From Pseudomonas syringae (GTDB taxonomy: Bacteria; Pseudomonadota; Gammaproteobacteria; Pseudomonadales; Pseudomonadaceae), in the NCBI RefSeq assembly GCF_000737245.1, contig NZ_JPQU01000089.1, positions 62,001-126,000 on the forward strand: DNA of 64,000 nt, written 5' to 3'. The translations under genes were made by a program, and so were the position numbers. Shown piece after piece: positions 16,350 to 25,438 of this stretch (position 1 is the stretch's first letter; every line of letters starts with the position of its first letter). Below the pieces are notes generated by a model. It was not told the origin of the DNA, did not search any database, and saw nothing but the letters and a program-made list of their open reading frames with translations.

Positions 16350-19148
16350 TCACACGGCGCGAGGACCGCTGGTTTTGTGTCTTGCTGCACCGACGGTCGC
16401 CCACTTGGTCAATTCGACCAGGGCGATCGGTGCAAAGGCGAAGGCAACCACCACTGCCCACTCGTAAGCGTCTAAAAGCACGGTGCCGAGAACGAAACGC
16501 ATGTAGGGGACATACACAGCGGCCAGCTGCAGCACGATGCAAACTGCGATGGCCGCCCAAAGCCATGAATTGGTGAACAGCCGCCTGGTCAGCGCAGATC
16601 GGTGCTGAGAGCGCGTATTGAATGCATGCAGCGCCTGGACCAAGCCGAGGGTCACGAACGCCATCGTGACGGCGTGTTCTGTGCCCTCATGCCTCTGTAG
16701 CCCAATATAGAAAGCCCCGAGGGTTGCCAGCGCAAGCAGCAGGCCCTGCCATGCTATGAGCCACATGAGGTTCGGGCTCAACAGCGCAGCATCAGGCTCA
16801 CGAGGCTTGCGCAGCATGACATCCGGTGCGGAGGGCTCCAGCGCCAGGGCCAATGCCGGAAGTACATCAGTGACCATGTTCAACCAGAGTATTTGTAACG
16901 GGAGTAGAGGCAACGGCCAGCCGAACATGAGCGCAATGAACACCGTCAGCAGTTCCGCCAGGTTACAGGACAGCAAATAGTGGACGAAGTGAATGATGTT
17001 GGCGTAGATCACCCGCCCCTGCTCGACGGCTTTTACGATGGTGGCGAAGTTATCATCCGTGAGGATCATGTCCGCAGTCTGCTTGGCGACGTCTGTACCG
17101 GTACGACCCATTGCAATACCAATATCAGCCTGTTTCAACGCGGCAGCGTCGTTAACGCCGTCGCCGGTCATCGCGACAACGTGTCCGATATCCTGCAGGG
17201 CCTCAACAATCTGCAGCTTGTGCCGGGGCTCTGCACGGGCGAACACGGCTGTCTGTGCCACCAGGATGCGCAGTTGTTCGGGGCTCGCTTCGTTCAAGGT
17301 CCTGGCGTGGATTGTCTTGAGTGATTCACCTTGCCGGCCTTGGTCGATGCCCAATCGGCGGGCAATGACTTGTGCAGTGGCAACCTGATCGCCAGTGATC
17401 ATGACGGTGGCGATACCGGCCTTGCGACACAGGGCGATTGAGGAACCAGCCTCGTCCCGCAGCGGGTCGATGATCCCCACCAGCCCTAAAAAAACCCAGG
17501 GTTCTGATGTCTCCTGGGGATGTTCACCAGCGAGACTGGGCGATGGTGTTTGCCGCCAGGCCAACCCCAGCACCCGCAACGCTTTATTTGCCAGCATGGT
17601 GTTTGTGCTTTGCCACCAATCTCGGCGCTCTGACGTCATGGGCCGGTTCGCGTCGCCCCACGCTTCGAACTCGCATAACTCCAGCATTCTCGACGGGGCG
17701 CCCTTGGCGCACTCCAGCCTTGAATCATCCTGAAGACGATGCTCGGTCAGCATCCACTTGGCTTCAGTCGAAAAAGGTATTTCTGCGGTTCGACGGTATT
17801 GAGCCTGGACGGTCGCAGGATCCAGTCCGGCTTTCTCCGCCAGGACGATCAGAGCGGCCTCTGTGGGGTCACCTTGCACGCTGATCTCCCCTGCCACTCG
17901 CGACACCTTGGCGTCGTTACAGAGCACACCCACTCGCAGCAGGTTGGCGACCGGCCCCTCATCCAGAACAGCGCCAGCGCCACTTTCATCCAGAAATTCG
18001 CCGCTTGCCTCATAGCCAGTACCGGTGATGGTGTAGATCTGGTCGCCGGCGACGACAGTTTCCACTGTCATCCGGTTTTGGGTGAGCGTGCCGGTTTTAT
18101 CCGTGCAAATAATCGTGGTTGAGCCCAGGGTTTCGACAGACGCCAGAGTACGAGTCAACGCCCCCATTTTGGCGATTCTCTGCATGCCGATGGCCAGCGT
18201 CATGGTCGAAACCGCCAGCAGCCCCTCAGGGACCGCCGCTATCGCCAGCGAGATGGCGACCTGAAGCATCTGCACGCCGGGCACGCCCCGAAGCCAGCCA
18301 GCGACGATCATAATCGCGCACAACACCACGACGATGATGACCAATACATTTCCCAACTGCCTGATCTTCCGAGTCATGGGACTGGGCCGTTTACTGGCCT
18401 CATCTATCAATTTCCCGAGCCTGCCCAGTTGAGTGTTGACGCCAGTCTCTGTCACCAGCATGCGGCCGTGTCCGCTGTTGACGAATGTCCCCATGAAACC
18501 CATGTTGCTCATCTCACTCAGAGTCGGTGCGATGTTTTCCAAAACACCCGAGTCCTTCTCCACCGCTGCCGATTCTCCCGTCATCGACGACTCGTCAATC
18601 TGCAATCCATAACCTTCGACGATTCGGCCGTCAGCGGGTATGCGATTGCCGGCGCACAGCCCCACCAGATCGCCCGGAACAAGGTCAATGGCAGCAAGCT
18701 GTTGCGACTTACCCTCTCGGATGACCTCACATAAGCGCGTCTCGCGCCCCTGAAGGTTCAACAAGGCCTGCCGTGCTTTCCATTCAGTGCAAAAGCCAAT
18801 CACGGCATTCAAGAGCACGACGATCAGGATGAAGTTGCCCTCAACCACATCCTTCATGAGGTAGGCCAAGACAGCGGCGACCACCAGCAAGACGACGATG
18901 ACGCTTTTGAACTGGTCTCGGGCGATTTTGAAGGCTGATCGCTCAGGTCTGGACGCTAAGGTGTTGGATCCGGATTCCAGCCTTCGCGCCGTCAGTTGGT
19001 CGTCACGCAAGCCTTGGCAAGGGTCGGATTTCAACAGCTGGGCAGTCTGCTGAACCGAGAGCGCCGTCCATTGAGGAGAAGAGGCGGTGTCGCGGCGCGG
19101 CTTTGCAATGCGAGGAGTCCTGGACTTCGGCGCAAACCACCTGAACAT
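16350..19148 (-). CDS. P2-type cation-transporting ATPase (Ca/Mn-like)
   Basis: A 932-residue P-type ATPase of the SERCA/PMR1/MgtA superfamily with an N-terminal cation ATPase domain, ten likely helices and a C-terminal cation-ATPase region. Motifs are MTGESAAVEKDS, IAAVPEGLLAVSTMTLAIG (helix 4 cation site), CTDKTGTLTQNRM and MTGDGVNDAAALKQADIGIA. The PEGL site points to Ca or Mn rather than heavy metals, though the true ion is unproved. The start at 19148 has GGGGGA upstream; a start 50 codons earlier is not supported. Two Anr-type boxes lie in the 327-bp divergent gap shared with the GNAT gene. Confidence 0.88.
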   Translation of the reverse strand: MFRWFAPKSRTPRIAKPRRDTASSPQWTALSVQQTAQLLKSDPCQGLRDDQLTARRLESGSNTLASRPERSAFKIARDQFKSVIVVLLVVAAVLAYLMKDVVEGNFILIVVLLNAVIGFCTEWKARQALLNLQGRETRLCEVIREGKSQQLAAIDLVPGDLVGLCAGNRIPADGRIVEGYGLQIDESSMTGESAAVEKDSGVLENIAPTLSEMSNMGFMGTFVNSGHGRMLVTETGVNTQLGRLGKLIDEASKRPSPMTRKIRQLGNVLVIIVVVLCAIMIVAGWLRGVPGVQMLQVAISLAIAAVPEGLLAVSTMTLAIGMQRIAKMGALTRTLASVETLGSTTIICTDKTGTLTQNRMTVETVVAGDQIYTITGTGYEASGEFLDESGAGAVLDEGPVANLLRVGVLCNDAKVSRVAGEISVQGDPTEAALIVLAEKAGLDPATVQAQYRRTAEIPFSTEAKWMLTEHRLQDDSRLECAKGAPSRMLELCEFEAWGDANRPMTSERRDWWQSTNTMLANKALRVLGLAWRQTPSPSLAGEHPQETSEPWVFLGLVGIIDPLRDEAGSSIALCRKAGIATVMITGDQVATAQVIARRLGIDQGRQGESLKTIHARTLNEASPEQLRILVAQTAVFARAEPRHKLQIVEALQDIGHVVAMTGDGVNDAAALKQADIGIAMGRTGTDVAKQTADMILTDDNFATIVKAVEQGRVIYANIIHFVHYLLSCNLAELLTVFIALMFGWPLPLLPLQILWLNMVTDVLPALALALEPSAPDVMLRKPREPDAALLSPNLMWLIAWQGLLLALATLGAFYIGLQRHEGTEHAVTMAFVTLGLVQALHAFNTRSQHRSALTRRLFTNSWLWAAIAVCIVLQLAAVYVPYMRFVLGTVLLDAYEWAVVVAFAFAPIALVELTKWATVGAARHKTSGPRAV

Positions 19149-19308
19149 ACGTGCGTCCCCCGCTGCATAACAATGATACGAACGGGTAAGCAGTACGCTC
19201 ACAACGCTGTCTTCAACGCGGCGCCGTACCCCATCCCTTGGCCCGCCGCCGACAACAGCCCAGGGACCGGCTGGATAACCCACTCTCCCCGACCACAATC
19301 ACTTGCGC

Positions 19309-19322
19309 TTGATCTTTGTCAG
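19309..19322. promoter_or_regulatory. degenerate Anr/FNR-type box
   Basis: TTGATCTTTGTCAG has a perfect left half and a right half with two changes. It lies about 165 bp before the P2-ATPase start at 19148 and about 160 bp before the GNAT start at 19476. Confidence 0.45.
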
Positions 19323-19387
19323 ACAGTCACGCAAACAACGGCTGGACTTAACCGGTTATCCGCTTGAAGTTCTGGAAACAGCGACTG

Positions 19388-19401
19388 TTGATCTGGATCA
19401 G
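19388..19401. promoter_or_regulatory. Anr/FNR-type box
   Basis: TTGATCTGGATCAG matches the consensus at 9 of 10 positions, centred about 82 bp before the GNAT gene start at 19476. Confidence 0.65.
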
Positions 19402-19475
19402 AAAACATCATCTGTTATGAAGGTAACTAAGCACCAATACAGCCTGTTCCCCTGCTCACTCCACAGGAGACTGAA

Positions 19476-20066
19476 ATGGTCAGTTTGCCAGCAACGCCCG
19501 CACCGAAACTTGAACTGAACAAAGACGACATCAGCACGACCTACTGGATAGAGCCGTTGAAGACAGGCGTCCAGATCATGATCCGGCCTCTGGAATCGAA
19601 GGACCGTGAACGCGAATTTGCTTTCATCAAGGCCCTTTCTCCTGAGTCGCGGCATTTCCGCTTTCTCTGCACGATGAATGAGCCTAGCGAAGGATTGCTC
19701 AATCAGCTGTTGGACCTGGACTACGCCAAACGTATGGCGTACGTGGCGCTCACCGTGGAAGAAGGCCAACTGTGCGAGATTGGCGTCGCACGCTATGCCG
19801 CATTGGACCCCGGAAATATATGCGAGTCAGCCGTCGTGGTTGCGGATAAGTGGCAGCGCCAAGGCCTGGCAAAAAAACTCATGGGCCATTTGATTGATGC
19901 TGCAAGGGTCAATGGATTCGAGCAAATGATCTCCATCGATAGCGCAACCAACTCCCACATGCATCGTCTCGCCGAAGCGCTGGGCTTTGAATGTGAGGCC
20001 GATCCGCTGGATGCCACTCAGGTTGTCTATCGACTCAACCTGAGTGAGGGAGTGTCAGAGAAATAG
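19476..20066 (+). CDS. GNAT-family N-acetyltransferase
   Basis: A 196-residue acetyltransferase-fold protein. The acetyl-CoA loop is seen in VVVADKWQRQGLAKKLMGHL near residues 124-143, followed by AEALGFECEADP. The N-terminal 35 residues precede the fold and are poorly conserved. It has a good ribosome site (AGGAG) and an Anr box upstream. Similar GNAT proteins sit in low-oxygen gene sets and are related to the acetyltransferase part of Pat-type protein acetylases, but the substrate is not known. Its end overlaps the ChrA gene end by 12 bp on the opposite strand. Confidence 0.88.
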   Translation: MVSLPATPAPKLELNKDDISTTYWIEPLKTGVQIMIRPLESKDREREFAFIKALSPESRHFRFLCTMNEPSEGLLNQLLDLDYAKRMAYVALTVEEGQLCEIGVARYAALDPGNICESAVVVADKWQRQGLAKKLMGHLIDAARVNGFEQMISIDSATNSHMHRLAEALGFECEADPLDATQVVYRLNLSEGVSEK

Positions 20067-21260
20067 GCTTAACAACCCGCCTGTAACACTGCTACCGGCC
20101 ACCACCAGCCAGGGAGGAAGCTTCCAGAACATCAGGGCAATCAGTGCCAACAAGGCCATGCCGAAGTCCAATGGTGTGTGTATCGTACTCGTCCATACCG
20201 GCTGATACAGAGCCGCCAGCAGCACACCGACCACGGCCGCATTGATGCCAAACATTGCAGCTTGCATGCGCAGGTTGTGACGCAGCTGTTCCCAGAATGG
20301 CAAAGTGCCCATGACCAGCAGGAACGACGGCGCGAAGATGGCCAGCAAGCAGACCAGCCCACCCAGCCAGCCGGTCGGGGGCTGGGTCATCGAAGCTCCC
20401 AGAAACGCCGCGAACGTGAACAGCGGCCCAGGGACAGCCTGGGCCGCGCCGTACCCGGCGAGAAATACATCATTGCTGACCCATCCCGGATCCACGACCT
20501 GAGTTTGCAGCAGTGGCAAGACAACATGTCCACCGCCGAAGACCATCGAACCGACCCGGAAAAAACTGTCCACCATCGACAGGGTCTGACTTGGAACCAG
20601 CTCCGCCAACACAGGCAAGCCAATCAGCAGAGCCACCAGCAGCATCAGCCATAACAGACCAGTGCGGCGCCGGATGGCGATCGACAGTGAGTCATCCGCT
20701 GGCATCGGTTGAGGCTTGAAGATCCACAAGCCGACAATCCCTGCGAGGGCAATCGCCCCCACCTGCCCCCAGGCTGAAGGCACCAGCAACACCAGGCATG
20801 TCGCGCCAGCCATGAGAGTGATGCGGGGGCCGTCTGGACAAAGGCTGCGCGCCATTCCCCATACCGCCTGCGCGACCACCGCCACAGCAACGCATTTCAA
20901 ACCCTGCAACGCGCCAGCTGATACCCCATCGTGAAAGCTGGAAAGGCCCATTGCAAAAAGCATCAGGGCGATCGCAGATGGCAATGTGAACCCCATCCAC
21001 GCAGCCACTGCCCCGGCATAGCCGCAACGCGACAGGCCGAGCGCGATCCCGACCTGACTGCTCGCAGGACCTGGCAAAAACTGGCAGAGGGCGACCAGGT
21101 CGGCATAACTGCGCTCACTGAGCCACAGCCGACGCACGACAAACTCATCTCGAAAATACCCCAGATGGGCGATCGGTCCTCCGAAAGAGGTCAGACCCAG
21201 CCGCAGAAAGATCAGGAAAACAGCCCATGGGCTTCGGTCAATCGTGAGGGTATTGGCCAT
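20055..21260 (-). CDS. chrA: chromate transporter ChrA family
   Basis: A 401-residue inner-membrane transporter with two homologous CHR halves of about six helices. The first half carries LGLTSFGGPIAHLGYFRDEFV (about residues 23-43, split over the motif) and the second GSMVFGGGHVVLPLLQ. Known members export chromate, but many have an unproved role. I use the ATG at 21260; in-frame codons up to 21335 would add a tail with no homology. The divergent gap to the second BON gene contains an Anr-like site. Confidence 0.85.
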   Translation of the reverse strand: MANTLTIDRSPWAVFLIFLRLGLTSFGGPIAHLGYFRDEFVVRRLWLSERSYADLVALCQFLPGPASSQVGIALGLSRCGYAGAVAAWMGFTLPSAIALMLFAMGLSSFHDGVSAGALQGLKCVAVAVVAQAVWGMARSLCPDGPRITLMAGATCLVLLVPSAWGQVGAIALAGIVGLWIFKPQPMPADDSLSIAIRRRTGLLWLMLLVALLIGLPVLAELVPSQTLSMVDSFFRVGSMVFGGGHVVLPLLQTQVVDPGWVSNDVFLAGYGAAQAVPGPLFTFAAFLGASMTQPPTGWLGGLVCLLAIFAPSFLLVMGTLPFWEQLRHNLRMQAAMFGINAAVVGVLLAALYQPVWTSTIHTPLDFGMALLALIALMFWKLPPWLVVAGSSVTGGLLSLFL

Positions 21261-21338
21261 CGTCGTCGCAGGTCTCTCGGGATGCAGATGGGAAGTTTGA
21301 GCCAGGCGCGGCGCAAGCACCATCTCTCTTATCAAACC

Positions 21339-21352
21339 CTGATAAAGCTCAA
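21339..21352. promoter_or_regulatory. degenerate Anr/FNR-type box
   Basis: CTGATAAAGCTCAA matches the consensus at 8 of 10 positions. It is centred about 85 bp before the BON gene at 21430 and about 85 bp before ChrA on the other strand. Weak on its own, it is supported by the pattern of the island. Confidence 0.4.
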
Positions 21353-21429
21353 GCTTGTGCCCCTGAACAAGCGTCCAATAGGGCTATTGATTCCATGCAA
21401 GCCATCAACCTAGGTATCAGGAGCCGGAC

Positions 21430-22077
21430 ATGACCGATTTAGAGCTGCGCCGCGCCATTCTCGACGAACTTGAGTTCCAACCCCATATTGATGCGCGCTC
21501 CATTGGCGTTGCCATCAAGGACGGAGTGGTCTGTCTCACCGGTCATGTCAGCACCTATGCCGAGAAATTCGCAGCCGAACGGGCCGTCAAGAACGTCAAA
21601 GGGGTAAAGGCGCTGGCAGAAGAAATTGAAGTTAGGGTGCCCGGTGAGCTGGACGTCGGAGATGAAGTGATCGCAGCTCGTTGCGTGGACGTTCTTCACT
21701 GGAATAGCGCGGTCCCTGATGAGCGTATCCAGATCGAGGTTCAGCAGGGTTGGGTAACCCTTGAGGGCGAAGTTGACTGGCAGTACCAGAAAGAAGCCGC
21801 AGAAAGCACGGTGCGAAAACTGACCGGCGTCGTGGGTATCAATAATTTTCTGGTGGTGAGACCTAAAACCAGTGCCGCAGACATCAAGGCTAAAGTCGAG
21901 GCGGCTTTCAGTCGAAATGCACAACTGAACGCTCGACAAATCCGCGTCAGCGTCGAGGGAAACCACGTCAAACTCGAAGGCCATGTTCACTTCTGGGTGG
22001 AGCGCAAGGCGGCTGAAACTGCGGCCTGGGCAGTGCCGGGTGTCAGTCGGGTCGACAACCATCTCCTCATCGCTTGA
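21430..22077 (+). CDS. three-BON-domain protein (second copy)
   Basis: A 215-residue paralogue of the protein at 12025-12681, with the same three BON domains and no signal peptide. Matching segments are IKDGVVCLTGHVSTYAEKF, VQQGWVTLEGEVDWQYQ and VEGNHVKLEGHVHFW. It closes the stress island; the next gene is the minus-strand tRNA-Pro. A weak Anr-like site lies upstream. The two copies frame the chaperonin to ChrA block, which may reflect an old local duplication. Confidence 0.88.
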   Translation: MTDLELRRAILDELEFQPHIDARSIGVAIKDGVVCLTGHVSTYAEKFAAERAVKNVKGVKALAEEIEVRVPGELDVGDEVIAARCVDVLHWNSAVPDERIQIEVQQGWVTLEGEVDWQYQKEAAESTVRKLTGVVGINNFLVVRPKTSAADIKAKVEAAFSRNAQLNARQIRVSVEGNHVKLEGHVHFWVERKAAETAAWAVPGVSRVDNHLLIA

Positions 22078-22128
22078 AGCACGTCGCTCATCAAGGTATC
22101 CAGAAGCCCCGAAAATCTTCCGAACATG

Positions 22129-22156
22129 AAAAAGCCCAACTTGCGAAAGTTGGGCT
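22129..22156 (-). terminator. terminator of tRNA-Pro
   Basis: A perfect 10-bp stem (22133-22142 with 22147-22156) and a four-base loop; on the minus strand it is followed by a short T run. It stands 17 bp after the tRNA 3' end. Confidence 0.75.
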
Positions 22157-22172
22157 AAGTCATTGAATTAAA

Positions 22173-22249
22173 TGGTCGGGACGGAGTGATTCGAACACTC
22201 GACCCCTTGCACCCCATGCAAGTGCGCTACCGGGCTGCGCTACGCCCCG
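22173..22249 (-). tRNA. tRNA-Pro (anticodon GGG)
   Basis: The 77-base minus-strand sequence folds as a tRNA. The acceptor stem is CGGGGCG with CGTCCCG, the D stem GCGC, the anticodon stem CTTGC with GCAAG around the loop ATGGGGT (anticodon GGG) and the T arm GAGTGTTCGAATCACTC. The discriminator base is A and CCA is encoded. It reads the CCC and CCU proline codons. It follows the merR-type gene of the translation operon on the same strand. Confidence 0.95.
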
Positions 22250-22335
22250 ACTAGGCGTGTATCAGCTTCGCTACATGCGAAAACTTCGAGGAATATAACC
22301 TAAGCTTTTGAATTATGGAAGTATCTGACCGACTT

Positions 22336-22692
22336 CTATTTGGCCAAAACTACCAGAACATCTTCAAGCTCGACGATCATTTCCCGAAGCAACTGCTTGT
22401 ACTCGTGGGTTTCATCCTTGGGTTCGCCAGCCGTCATGCGCAACCGCGCGCCGCCGATGGTGAAGCCCTGTTCGTAGAGCAAGCCACGGATCTGCCGGAT
22501 CATCAGTACGTCTTCACGCTGATAATACCTACGATTGCCGCGGCGCTTTACGGGGTTGAGTTGAGGAAACTCCTGCTCCCAATAGCGCAGAACGTGCGGT
22601 TTTACCGCGCAGAGCTCACTGACCTCACCAATGGTGAAGTAGCGTTTGCCAGGAATCGGCGGGAGCTCATCGTTATGACTTGGTTCCAGCAT
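22336..22692 (-). CDS. MerR-family transcriptional regulator next to ihfA
   Basis: A 118-residue protein with an N-terminal MerR winged helix (KRYFTIGEVSELCAVKPHVLRYWEQEF, here split across the motif, residues 17-45) and a short C-terminal helix for dimerisation. No effector Cys or ligand domain is visible. It overlaps the end of ihfA by 20 bp and closes the thrS-ihfA operon in pseudomonads. Its targets are not known. Confidence 0.9.
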   Translation of the reverse strand: MLEPSHNDELPPIPGKRYFTIGEVSELCAVKPHVLRYWEQEFPQLNPVKRRGNRRYYQREDVLMIRQIRGLLYEQGFTIGGARLRMTAGEPKDETHEYKQLLREMIVELEDVLVVLAK

Positions 22693-22975
22693 ATGCCTCA
22701 ACTCGGGCTTTCAACTTCTGCCCTGGACGGAACGTGACTACGCGGCGAGCCGTGATAGGAATCTCTTCCCCGGTCTTCGGGTTTCTACCTGGACGCTGGC
22801 GTTTATCTCGCAGGTCGAAATTGCCGAATCCGGACAATTTGACCTGCTCGTTATCTTCCAGAGCGTGCCTGATTTCCTCGAAGAACAGCTCCACCAATTC
22901 CTTGGCTTCTCGTTTATTCAGGCCCAGCTCTTCGTACAGACGTTCGGCCATCTCAGCTTTCGTCAGAGCCCCCAT
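22673..22975 (-). CDS. ihfA: integration host factor alpha subunit
   Basis: The 100-residue DNA-bending protein IHF-alpha starts MGALTKAEMAERLYEELG. The beta-arm region includes the tip motif GRNPKTGEEIPITARRVVTF (residues 63-82). It pairs with IhfB to bend DNA at promoters and recombination sites. It lies three bases after pheT, in the same operon as in E. coli. Confidence 0.97.
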   Translation of the reverse strand: MGALTKAEMAERLYEELGLNKREAKELVELFFEEIRHALEDNEQVKLSGFGNFDLRDKRQRPGRNPKTGEEIPITARRVVTFRPGQKLKARVEAYAGTKS

Positions 22976-22978
22976 ACG

Positions 22979-25357
22979 CTACTTCCTTAACGTGGCGTTT
23001 AACCTTTCCTCGAGTGAGGTGAGGATTTTATGCGTCGCCGCATTGACCTCATCGTCGTTAAGAGTGCGCGATGGATGCTGCCAGGTCAAGCCAACTGCAA
23101 GGCTTTTTCTATGCGGATCAATGCCTTTACCTTGATAGACGTCAAATAGCCTGAGGTCTGTGAGCCATTCGCCTGCATTTTCTCGAATAACTTCAAGCAT
23201 TGCAGTGGCGGCGACGCCTTCATCTGCGATCAGCGCCAGGTCACGTCGGACTTCAGGAAAGCGCGACAACTCTTGGAATTTCGGCATTTTACCCAGTGCA
23301 ACTTCAGCCAGTAACAGCTCGAAAACGAACACTGGACGGTCCAGCCCGAGAGTTTTCGACAGCTCAGGGTGAATGGCGCCAACATAGCCGACTTCCCGGC
23401 CATCGCGTTCGATGCGGGCAGTCTGACCCGGATGCAACGCGGGGTGTTTGCCCGGCACGAATGTGAAGGCATTCAGCGCGCCGGCGAAACCCAACACTGC
23501 TTCCACATCAGCTTTGACGTCGAAGAAATCGACTACATCGCGACCTTGTGCCCATCCTTCTGGCAGACGGCTACCGCATACCACACCCGCCAGCATTGGC
23601 TCTTGTTTCAGGCCGTCCAGCTGACCGACGAAACGCAAACCACTTTCGAACAGGCGAACACGATCCTGCTGACGATTGAGGTTGTGTTGCAGAGACTTGA
23701 CCAGACCCGGCCACAATGAAGCACGCATAGCGGCCATGTCATTGGAGATCGGGTTTGCCAGCAGCAGCGGCTGAGCGCCAGGACTGAAAAGCTCGAACTG
23801 TTTAGGGTCAATGAAGCTATACGTAATAGCTTCCTGGTAACCGCGAGCCACCAGCAAACGGCGGAGTTCGGGCAAGTCACTGCGGGCTTCCGCCTTGGCT
23901 TGAGGGGCGAGACGCGCCTGCGGGTAACGAACCGGCAGACGGTTATAGCCATAGAGACGAGCCAGTTCTTCAATCAGATCAACTTCAAGGCTGATATCGA
24001 AACGATGGCTTGGCACTTCAACGCGCCACTGCCCTACGGCTTCGGAGGATACGATCAAGCCAAGGCCAGTCAACAACCCCTCGACTTCAGCAGGGTCCAT
24101 TTTCAGACCCAGCATCTGCTCTATGCGCTCGGCACGCAGAATGACCGGGGCAATCGCAGGCAAGTCTTTTTCGCTGACCGTTTCAATCACGGGGCCTGCT
24201 TCGCCGCCGGTGATCTCCAGCAGCAGGCCAGTAGCTCGTTCCATCGCCTTGCGGGCCAACTGCCAGTCGACACCGCGCTCATAGCGATGCGAGGCGTCGG
24301 TATGCAGCCCGTAAGAGCGTGCTTTGCCAGCAACGGCGATTTGGTCGAAAAAGGCGCTTTCAAGGAATACGTCACGGGTTTCGCTGGAAACGCCGCTGTG
24401 CTCACCACCCATCACTCCGGCGATAGCCAAAGCGCGCTGGTGATCAGCAATAACCAGAGTGTCCGCCCGCAGGGTGACTTCCTGACCATCCAGCAGAACA
24501 AGTTTTTCACCCTCCTCTGCCATGCGTACTCGGATACCACCGTTGATCTCTTTCAGATCAAACGCATGCAGCGGTTGCCCCAGTTCGATCATCACATAGT
24601 TGGTGATATCGACAACGGCATCAATGCTACGAATATCGGAACGGCGCAGACGCTCAACCATCCACAGTGGCGTTGGTCGCGACAGGTCGACATTGCGAAT
24701 CACGCGCCCCAGATAACGGGGGCAGGCAGCGCTGGCCAACACTTCAACTGAACGCACTTCATCGTGAGTGACTGGCACTGCGGCGACAGCCGGGACGGTC
24801 ACTTCAGCTGCATACAGGGCGCCGACTTCACGGGCCAGGCCCGCCAGCGACAGGCAGTCGCCACGGTTTGGCGTCAGGTCGACTTCGATGCTGGCATCAT
24901 CCAGCTCAAGGTACACACGGAAGTCCTGACCCACCGGCGCATCGGCAGGCAGTTCCATCAGGCCGTCATTGCCCTCGCCCACTTGCAGCTCAGACTGGGA
25001 GCAAAGCATGCCGTTGGATTCAACGCCACGCAGTTTGGCTTTCTTGATCTTGAAGTCGCCCGGCAGCTCGGCACCAATCATGGCGAACGGGATCTTCAGG
25101 CCTGGACGCACGTTCGGCGCACCGCAGACAACCTGGAAGGTTTCCGAGCCATTGCTGACCTGACAGACGCGCAGCTTATCGGCATCCGGATGTTGCTCGG
25201 TGCTCAGCACTTCGCCGACGATCACGCCGCTGAACTCACCAGCAGCCAAAGTGACGCTATCGACTTCAAGCCCGGCCATGGACAGACGAGCAACCAGCTC
25301 GTCCCGGGAGACTTGCGGGCTTACCCAGCCGCGCAACCATTGTTCACTGAATTTCAT
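22979..25357 (-). CDS. pheT: phenylalanyl-tRNA synthetase beta subunit
   Basis: A 792-residue subunit of the (alpha-beta)2 enzyme that charges tRNA-Phe. The N-terminal tRNA-binding OB fold (GVIVGEVLSTEQHPDADKL), the B3/B4 editing region, the B5 domain and the C-terminal anticodon-binding FDX-ACB domain (QELSRFPEVRRDLALIADE) are all present. The start at 25357 (MKFSEQWLRGWV) matches the family; a start four codons earlier is unlikely. Confidence 0.97.
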   Translation of the reverse strand: MKFSEQWLRGWVSPQVSRDELVARLSMAGLEVDSVTLAAGEFSGVIVGEVLSTEQHPDADKLRVCQVSNGSETFQVVCGAPNVRPGLKIPFAMIGAELPGDFKIKKAKLRGVESNGMLCSQSELQVGEGNDGLMELPADAPVGQDFRVYLELDDASIEVDLTPNRGDCLSLAGLAREVGALYAAEVTVPAVAAVPVTHDEVRSVEVLASAACPRYLGRVIRNVDLSRPTPLWMVERLRRSDIRSIDAVVDITNYVMIELGQPLHAFDLKEINGGIRVRMAEEGEKLVLLDGQEVTLRADTLVIADHQRALAIAGVMGGEHSGVSSETRDVFLESAFFDQIAVAGKARSYGLHTDASHRYERGVDWQLARKAMERATGLLLEITGGEAGPVIETVSEKDLPAIAPVILRAERIEQMLGLKMDPAEVEGLLTGLGLIVSSEAVGQWRVEVPSHRFDISLEVDLIEELARLYGYNRLPVRYPQARLAPQAKAEARSDLPELRRLLVARGYQEAITYSFIDPKQFELFSPGAQPLLLANPISNDMAAMRASLWPGLVKSLQHNLNRQQDRVRLFESGLRFVGQLDGLKQEPMLAGVVCGSRLPEGWAQGRDVVDFFDVKADVEAVLGFAGALNAFTFVPGKHPALHPGQTARIERDGREVGYVGAIHPELSKTLGLDRPVFVFELLLAEVALGKMPKFQELSRFPEVRRDLALIADEGVAATAMLEVIRENAGEWLTDLRLFDVYQGKGIDPHRKSLAVGLTWQHPSRTLNDDEVNAATHKILTSLEERLNATLRK

Positions 25358-25438
25358 CCTGCTCTCCAAAAAAGTTCGTTACGGGCGACCCCGGTGCTCT
25401 GCGATAGCGGCCTCGTTGGCTGACCATCGCCAAGCGCC

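Larger units (their letters stand above)
19149..19475. other. divergent control region between P2-ATPase and GNAT genes
   Basis: No gene is supported in these 327 bases. They hold two Anr-type boxes (19309-19322 and 19388-19401), one closer to each of the divergent genes. Confidence 0.55.

Noticed and set aside
23900..24751. A 283-residue plus-strand frame inside pheT
   Set aside because: It is antisense to a conserved synthetase gene and has no recognisable domain.
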